Shown here one piece after another: positions 33,234 through 37,665 of a stretch of 37,665 nt of DNA; the first letter of the stretch is position 1; each line of letters starts with the position of its first letter. Below the pieces are notes generated by a model that saw only the letters and a program-made list of their open reading frames with translations, ran no database searches and had not been told where the DNA came from. The translations under genes and the position numbers were made by a program. This DNA is from Paucilactobacillus nenjiangensis. Lineage in GTDB: Bacteria > Bacillota > Bacilli > Lactobacillales > Lactobacillaceae. Where the stretch lies: positions 1-37,665 of the forward strand of contig NZ_BJEB01000016.1 in assembly GCF_005405445.1 (NCBI RefSeq). The letters run 5' to 3'.

Positions 33234-33267
33234 TGAAATAATACTACTTATAAAGGATGTTAAAAAA

Positions 33268-33693
33268 ATGTCATTAGAAATCACTAGTGGTGCAGTTGTG
33301 TACCGATTAAAAGAAAATGAGATTCAATATCTACTATTAAAAAGCGGCAATCAAGGACATTTCTGGGGATTTCCGAAGGGCCACGTCGAAGCTGGCGAGG
33401 ATTTAATCACCACGGCACACCGAGAAATTTTTGAGGAAACACAATTAGATTTAGCGATTAACGAAAGTTTTCAAGTGAAAACTGAATATGATTTGCCCAA
33501 TGGCAATCACAAGGAAATGACTCTTTTTACCGCTAAAGTGCACGGTAATCAATTTATTGAGTTACAAACAGTTGAAATTGATGGTTCGCAATGGTTAAAT
33601 TATAGAACAGCCCGAGAACGACTGACGTATGACAATTTAAAAGGGTTGTTGGATCAAGTCAATGAACACCTCGAAAATCAAAATGAAAAGTAG
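33268..33693 (+). CDS. NUDIX hydrolase
   Basis: A 141-residue pyrophosphohydrolase of the bis(5'-nucleosyl)-tetraphosphatase/MutT type. The Nudix box runs GHVEAGEDLITTAHREIFEETQL (about residues 38-60) and keeps the metal-binding REIFEE core, but has Gln where the consensus has the near-terminal Gly. WGFPKG just before the box is typical of Ap4A hydrolases. It would clear dinucleoside polyphosphates or damaged nucleotides. It ends 9 bp before the guanylate kinase-like gene, forming a probable two-gene nucleotide-housekeeping operon. Confidence 0.88.
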   Translation: MSLEITSGAVVYRLKENEIQYLLLKSGNQGHFWGFPKGHVEAGEDLITTAHREIFEETQLDLAINESFQVKTEYDLPNGNHKEMTLFTAKVHGNQFIELQTVEIDGSQWLNYRTARERLTYDNLKGLLDQVNEHLENQNEK

Positions 33694-33702
33694 GATGAAA
33701 TG

Positions 33703-34257
33703 ATGAAACGAGTATTGGTAATTACAGGTGCAACTGGCTCCGGTAAAACAACAGTGAGTAAGTATCTGCAAAGCAAATATCATTTACCAAAAGTAATTAC
33801 TCATACCACCCGTAAGCCACGTGAAGGCGAGACCAACGGTGTTGATTATAATTTTGAAACCCGTGAATCGATGCGAAAACTCGATTTGTTGGAACAAGTC
33901 ACTTATGATTTCAACTTGTATGGTTCTTCAATGGAAGGCTTAAATCAGGCATGGGAAAAAGATGATTTAGTGACAATTGTGCTCGATACAAAGGGCGCCG
34001 TGACTTATAAGCAAAAGTTAGGTGACCAGGCAGTAATAGTTTTCTTGACCGTCAGTGAACCTGATTCATTGAAAGATCGCCTAGCTTCACGAGGAGACGA
34101 ACGAATTGCTTTGGTACAACGGATTAAGAGTGCAGAATATCATCGAGATTTAAAAATACCTAAGCAACTGGATGGCCATTCACATGTAATTGCTAATGAT
34201 GATTGGAATCAAACCAAGATTGCACTAGGGCACATCATGGATCAACTGAAAGATTAA
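33703..34257 (+). CDS. Guanylate kinase-like P-loop protein
   Basis: A 184-residue protein with P-loop GATGSGKTT (about residues 8-16) and the guanylate-kinase GMP-binding signature HTTRKPREGETNGVDYNF, followed by YGSSMEGL and VLDTKGA. It is somewhat shorter than housekeeping Gmk (about 200 residues) and is more likely a paralog than the essential enzyme, though that cannot be shown without the rest of the genome. ATGs occur at 33700 and 33703; AGGA at 33692-33695 gives better spacing to the second. It is paired with the NUDIX hydrolase. Confidence 0.8.
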   Translation: MKRVLVITGATGSGKTTVSKYLQSKYHLPKVITHTTRKPREGETNGVDYNFETRESMRKLDLLEQVTYDFNLYGSSMEGLNQAWEKDDLVTIVLDTKGAVTYKQKLGDQAVIVFLTVSEPDSLKDRLASRGDERIALVQRIKSAEYHRDLKIPKQLDGHSHVIANDDWNQTKIALGHIMDQLKD

Positions 34258-34295
34258 GCTACAAAGCAACCTGTGTGGTGCTGTTCGTAAATCTG

Positions 34296-34329
34296 TGCTA
34301 ATATGTGTAAAGCGTAATCGTTATTATTT
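34296..34329 (+). promoter_or_regulatory. zur promoter (extended -10) and Zur-box-like site
   Basis: TGC-TAATAT at 34296-34304 is an extended -10. From 34309 to 34329 lies a 21-bp site starting AAAGCGTAAT and ending TTATTATTT. By my alignment it matches the Bacillus Zur box (AAATCGTAAT-N-ATTACGATTT) at 16 of 20 fixed positions. It covers the expected start point of transcription. Confidence 0.6.
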
Positions 34330-34343
34330 AGCGGAGGAAATCT

Positions 34344-34781
34344 ATGGCTGCAGAAGCAGGTCAAGCACTCAAAATTTTAAAAGATGAAAATTATAAATTA
34401 ACCAAGCAACGCAAATCACTGGTCGACTATCTAGCTGACAATCAAAATCGGTATTTAGACGTCACCAAAGTGGATGAATATTTGCGTCAGCTTTATCCGG
34501 GGATGAGTCACAATACCATTTATCGCAATCTCAAAGAGTTTGAAGAAATTGGCATTGTTGAAACGCACGTTAAAAATGATCAGATGCAAGTCAAGTTTCA
34601 ATGTGACTATAAGCATATGCATCATCACCATTTCGTGTGTTCAAATTGTGGCTTAGTTCAAGAAATTGAAATGTGTCCCATTGATATGGCTTTTTTTGAA
34701 CAACAATTACCTGGCGCAGAAATTGAGGGTCACCGATTCGAATTATTCGGATTATGTGCCAACTGTAAAGCAAAAAAATAA
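34344..34781 (+). CDS. zur: Fur-family regulator, Zur type
   Basis: A 145-residue Fur-superfamily repressor. The winged HTH includes YPGMSHNTIYRNLKEFEEIGIVE (about residues 50-72). The metal-sensing part has HMHHHHFVCSNCG and LCANC, giving the two CxxC structural zinc pairs, and EIEMCPIDMAF plus EIEGHRFELFGLC, which match Bacillus Zur more closely than Fur or PerR. The likely role is repression of zinc uptake genes. No zinc transporter is adjacent. GGAGG precedes the ATG by about seven bases. The Zur-box-like site over its own promoter suggests autoregulation. PerR or Fur identity is less likely but not excluded. Confidence 0.82.
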   Translation: MAAEAGQALKILKDENYKLTKQRKSLVDYLADNQNRYLDVTKVDEYLRQLYPGMSHNTIYRNLKEFEEIGIVETHVKNDQMQVKFQCDYKHMHHHHFVCSNCGLVQEIEMCPIDMAFFEQQLPGAEIEGHRFELFGLCANCKAKK

Positions 34782-34789
34782 TGACTGTT

Positions 34790-34823
34790 CGATAGTAGAA
34801 TCTTAATTTTACTATCGTTTTTT
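34790..34823 (+). terminator. zur terminator
   Basis: CGATAGTA / TACTATCG 8-bp stem with a 12-nt loop followed by six T. Confidence 0.85.
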
Positions 34824-34951
34824 GTCTGTTGAATGAAGTTTGATGATTGAACATATCATTAAACTTATACAATCCTTAACAATCAAGTCTGCAAAAATTC
34901 GAGATTATGATTTAAAATGTATTTAAAGCTATCAAAGGAGAAATACGGAAT

Positions 34952-35350
34952 ATGGCATATCGCACACCACCATTTATTACGCCGTTTGCAATCGTCTCGA
35001 TTGTCTTGGCATTAAGCGCCACAAATGTGGTAGTAAATACGACCACGCATACGAGTGAAGGGGCACCAGCTTCATCAATTTCTAGTGTCCGTGTGAGTTC
35101 AAGTTCACACTCTTCAACCTCAGAAAGTGCACCTAAAGACAGTAGTTCAAAAACTAGTTCAAGTGAAACTCCGGATACAACGGTAGATAACTCAAGTACC
35201 AAAACTTCCAGCGCAAACTCGACCACGACTGATAATACAGATGATACAGATGACTCAACGGCCGACTCAACCGCTGGAACAACCACGACTGGATCTAGCT
35301 CAATAACGAGTTCAACTACCGGCACCACGACCGATACTACAAGCGAATAG
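34952..35350 (+). CDS. Ser/Thr-rich protein with N-terminal membrane anchor
   Basis: I do not recognise a named family. The 132-residue product has a short cytoplasmic tip, one hydrophobic segment (about residues 9-27, ITPFAIVSIVLALSATNVVV), and then about 100 residues almost wholly of Ser, Thr, Asp, Glu and Ala with no secondary-structure signal, typical of an extracellular, possibly glycosylated wall-spanning tail. There is no LPXTG motif or lipobox. AAAGGAG lies 11 bases before the ATG. It ends 12 bp before the next gene and is almost certainly co-transcribed with it. The composition produces a long spurious antisense frame, which I ignore. Confidence 0.75.
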   Translation: MAYRTPPFITPFAIVSIVLALSATNVVVNTTTHTSEGAPASSISSVRVSSSSHSSTSESAPKDSSSKTSSSETPDTTVDNSSTKTSSANSTTTDNTDDTDDSTADSTAGTTTTGSSSITSSTTGTTTDTTSE

Positions 35351-35362
35351 GAGACAATTACA

Positions 35363-36181
35363 ATGTTAACGATTTTGGATATGATTAACCGTTCACTGGG
35401 TTATTTTAATGTGAATACAAAATTAAAAAACCAAGCCTATGTTGTGGTTGGTTTCTTTGGTGAATTTTATTTGTTTTACGTGGCCTTTCGACTCTTAAAA
35501 AATGGCGCCTATGTCCGCGGCCTGTTATTTATGTTAGCCTTTCTGGCATTAATGTACTTTGTGGTGTTAAATTTTATTTACTTCTTCACTGATAAAAAAG
35601 CAAAATTTGATATTTCACCAAAAATTGAAAAATTATTGGGTGGACCACGATTAACTGAAGCAGAACGTTTGGCTAAAGAACTTGGCAAGTCGTCTAACAT
35701 TCCGGCAAATGGACTCTTTTCTAATGATCAAATTCTGCCGGCAGACGTGGCCATCAATGACCATGAGCAAGCCAATTTACGATGCATTGTGAAACAACTG
35801 GTGCGTGAAGATATTTTAGAGGCTGATTACGGTCATCGTTCGGAAAAAGAAATTTTAAAACGCAGCCGTCGCGAAGATAAATCTACTCAAAAATTAGTTG
35901 AAAATCAAGTGGTGCCTTATTTTGAATTGGTGCCAACTGGTGGACGGTTAGAAATTTTCATTGGTTTGAATAAAATGGAACGATTAGCAGTTGGCCATCT
36001 GAGCAGTGTGGGGCTAACTGATGTCAAATCTGCCCAAGAAGACTACCATATTTACTTAGCCAATGTCTTTATTACTGGCGGTCCAGAAAAGTTCGCTGGC
36101 CGAAGCGATACCACGATTGAACATGATCGACCATACGAATTGAACGTGAAAGTCGCCTATAAAGGCAAAGATGAAAAGTAG
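35363..36181 (+). CDS. Lactobacillus-type membrane protein (probably DUF6681 family)
   Basis: A 272-residue protein with two N-terminal membrane segments (about residues 24-44 and 51-73) and a roughly 190-residue hydrophilic part from KKAKFDISPKIEKLLGG. From memory it matches a conserved family restricted to lactobacilli, annotated DUF6681; no function is known to me. The soluble part is charged, with EAERLAKELG and ELVPTGGRLEIFIGLNKME, and would face the cytoplasm or wall depending on topology. GGAG precedes the ATG. It forms a pair with the Ser/Thr-rich protein upstream. Confidence 0.72.
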   Translation: MLTILDMINRSLGYFNVNTKLKNQAYVVVGFFGEFYLFYVAFRLLKNGAYVRGLLFMLAFLALMYFVVLNFIYFFTDKKAKFDISPKIEKLLGGPRLTEAERLAKELGKSSNIPANGLFSNDQILPADVAINDHEQANLRCIVKQLVREDILEADYGHRSEKEILKRSRREDKSTQKLVENQVVPYFELVPTGGRLEIFIGLNKMERLAVGHLSSVGLTDVKSAQEDYHIYLANVFITGGPEKFAGRSDTTIEHDRPYELNVKVAYKGKDEK

Positions 36182-36201
36182 ACTGAAAGGTCTCTTTTTT
36201 T
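36180..36201 (+). terminator. Short weak terminator after the membrane-protein pair
   Basis: AGAC-N5-GGTCT, a 4-bp stem with a bulge, is followed by CTTTTTTT. The T-run is good but the stem is short. Confidence 0.4.
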
Positions 36202-36262
36202 GAATCTAATTGAGTAAAACTGGATAAGTTGTATAGAAGTCGGCGGTTAAAATAAATTCATT

Positions 36263-36291
36263 TTGACACAGAGCCGTGTGGTTGCTATATT
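36263..36291 (+). promoter_or_regulatory. Promoter of aminotransferase gene
   Basis: Perfect TTGACA, a 17-bp spacer and TATATT (running on into TATAAT). It is the strongest consensus promoter seen in the window. Confidence 0.75.
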
Positions 36292-36339
36292 ATAATCAGT
36301 TTTTAATTTACTTTTAATTTACAGAATTGAGGGATAGAA

Positions 36340-37539
36340 ATGAGCGAAAAGGTACAACAGTTATTAGGACGCATGCATAATGAACTCGCAGACACCAAGC
36401 CATCAAGTATTCGAGCATTTGATCAGGAGGCATCGGCAATCCCTGGCGTCATCAAATTGACTTTAGGTGAACCGGATTTCAATACGCCTGAACATATTAA
36501 ACAAGCAGCAATCAAAAGTATTGAAAATAACCATTCGCACTATCCACAGTCTGCCGGAACTCCTGGGCTCCGTGCAGCTGCCGCTAATTTCCTCGATAAA
36601 AAATATAATCTAAATTATACCGCCGACAATATTTTGGTTACGGTGGGGGCCACTGAAGCCATCGCCACTGCTGTCATGGCAGTAACCAACCCCGGTGATG
36701 AAATTATTGTGCCAACTCCAATTTGGCCAATGTATATTTCAATTTTGAAGGCTCATGGTGTTGTACCTGTCTTCATTAATACTGCCGAAGAAGACTTTGT
36801 TTTAAGTCCTGAAAAATTGAAGGCCACCTTGGATGAACACGGCGATAAAGTTAAAGCCGTTGTTCTGAACTTCCCTTCAAACCCAACGGGAGTTACTTAT
36901 CGTCGCGCTGACACGAAGGCGATTGCTGACGTGCTGGCAGACCGTGATGTCTTCGTAATTGCTGATGAAATTTATAGTGAACTGACTTATGGTGAAAAGC
37001 ATGTGTCAGTCGCTGAATATTTACCTGAACAAACTATTTTGATTAATGGTGTTTCAAAGTCCCATGCGATGACTGGCTGGAGAATTGGTATCATTGCCGC
37101 TCAAGCAGACATTCAAAAAGAACTCTTTAAAATGCATCAATTCACTGTTACTACGGCCACTTATAATGCCCAAGACGCAGCAGAAGAAGCATTTACCAAC
37201 GGATTCGAAGACGGCCTTGAAATGTGTAAAGATTACCAAAAACGTGGTGAATTTGTTTACGAACAAATGACTAGCTTTGGTTTTACTGCAACAAAACCAC
37301 AAGGAGCATTTTACTCATTTTGTAAGATCCCTGAATCATGGAATATTGGCGACTGGGATTTCTGTCGTCAATTACTAGCTGAACAAAAAGTCGCTGTCGT
37401 TGCTGGTTCACCATTTGGACCAGGGGGAGAGGGCTACATTCGAATCAGCTATGCTTCATCGATGGAAAACCTTCAAGAAGCGATGGTTCGAATTGGTAAA
37501 TTTGTTGATGCACATTTTAAAACAGCAGCTAATGCTTAA
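36340..37539 (+). CDS. Class I/II PLP-dependent aminotransferase
   Basis: A 399-residue fold-type I aminotransferase. It shows LTLGEPDFNTPEHI (residues 45-58), YPQSAGTPGLR, the NFPSNPTG motif, VIADEIYSEL with the PLP-ring Asp and Tyr, the PLP lysine in VSKSHAMTGWRIG (about residue 237) and RISYASS near the C terminus with the carboxylate-binding Arg. Close relatives in lactobacilli are annotated as aspartate/aromatic aminotransferases or N-acetyl-diaminopimelate aminotransferase (PatA). The substrate cannot be decided from this window. It is monocistronic, with its own promoter and terminator. Confidence 0.9.
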   Translation: MSEKVQQLLGRMHNELADTKPSSIRAFDQEASAIPGVIKLTLGEPDFNTPEHIKQAAIKSIENNHSHYPQSAGTPGLRAAAANFLDKKYNLNYTADNILVTVGATEAIATAVMAVTNPGDEIIVPTPIWPMYISILKAHGVVPVFINTAEEDFVLSPEKLKATLDEHGDKVKAVVLNFPSNPTGVTYRRADTKAIADVLADRDVFVIADEIYSELTYGEKHVSVAEYLPEQTILINGVSKSHAMTGWRIGIIAAQADIQKELFKMHQFTVTTATYNAQDAAEEAFTNGFEDGLEMCKDYQKRGEFVYEQMTSFGFTATKPQGAFYSFCKIPESWNIGDWDFCRQLLAEQKVAVVAGSPFGPGGEGYIRISYASSMENLQEAMVRIGKFVDAHFKTAANA

Positions 37540-37550
37540 TTAGCTCATTT

Positions 37551-37585
37551 GACTCGATTCTATTCTTAGAATTGGGTCTTTTTTT
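37551..37585 (+). terminator. Aminotransferase terminator
   Basis: A 12-bp stem with two G-U pairs, GACTCGATTCTA / TAGAATTGGGTC, a TTCT loop and seven T. The remaining bases to the window end (37586-37665) show no feature. Confidence 0.88.
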
Positions 37586-37665
37586 ATATTTTTATATGAA
37601 ACAAAATAAATTTACGGCGCACTAAAACAAAAGTACCCATAAATTTGAAAAAAATGTATAATTTA

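Noticed and set aside
34912-35328. 138-codon open frame on the minus strand, Val/Leu/Glu-rich
   Set aside because: It is the exact antisense shadow of the Ser/Thr-rich gene; repetitive TCA/ACT codons leave the reverse frame open. No ribosome binding site and no family resemblance.

Overview
This is an AT-rich chromosomal window that reads as a lactic acid bacterium of the family Lactobacillaceae. The indications are a PepI/PepX proline-peptidase pair, a birA-bioY biotin operon, potABCD, an Mga-like regulator, YhgE/Pip, many small MFS and DMT exporters, strong GGAGG-type ribosome binding sites and U-tailed terminators. Genus and species cannot be fixed from the sequence alone. No rRNA, tRNA, CRISPR array, intact insertion sequence or origin was recognised.

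Layout: (1) 1-1800: a 5'-truncated AP2-type DNA-binding domain remnant, a terminator and an Mga-like regulator (minus). (2) 1995-5823: threonine biosynthesis, with hom-thrB (minus) divergent from thrC (plus). (3) 5998-7747: ilvD (dihydroxy-acid dehydratase), broken by one frameshift and two nonsense codons, followed by a tandem pair of ~123-bp imperfect repeats. (4) 8071-10799: a DUF59 Fe-S assembly-type protein, a BASS-family transporter and a PmrA-like drug exporter, followed by a second copy of the repeat family. (5) 11002-15673: VOC and GNAT proteins (minus), ABC-F ATPase plus a small membrane protein (plus), DMT transporter and HAD phosphatase (minus). (6) 15816-18853: tetR-yhgE operon. 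(7) 19074-24013: proline iminopeptidase, birA-bioY behind a clear BirA operator, and pepX, whose 3' end overlaps bioY. (8) 24041-28099: potABCD polyamine uptake operon with a leader hairpin, followed by a third, single copy of the repeat family that folds into a long hairpin. (9) 28107-31693: two paralogous DHA2 exporters in tandem; the upstream one has an intact marR, the downstream one only a decayed marR 3' remnant, so a marR-mfs cassette was duplicated. (10) 31755-37585: APC permease, NUDIX and guanylate-kinase-like pair, a Zur-type Fur regulator with a Zur-box-like site, a Ser/Thr-rich anchored protein paired with a lactobacillus-type membrane protein, and a class I aminotransferase.

Most of the window is housekeeping or transport. 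The unexplained material is the dispersed ~122-126-bp repeat family (three loci, each with a central inverted repeat whose sequence changes but whose pairing is kept), the decaying ilvD, the duplicated marR-mfs cassette and several well-formed operators. Statements about families come from motif recognition and memory; no search was run.
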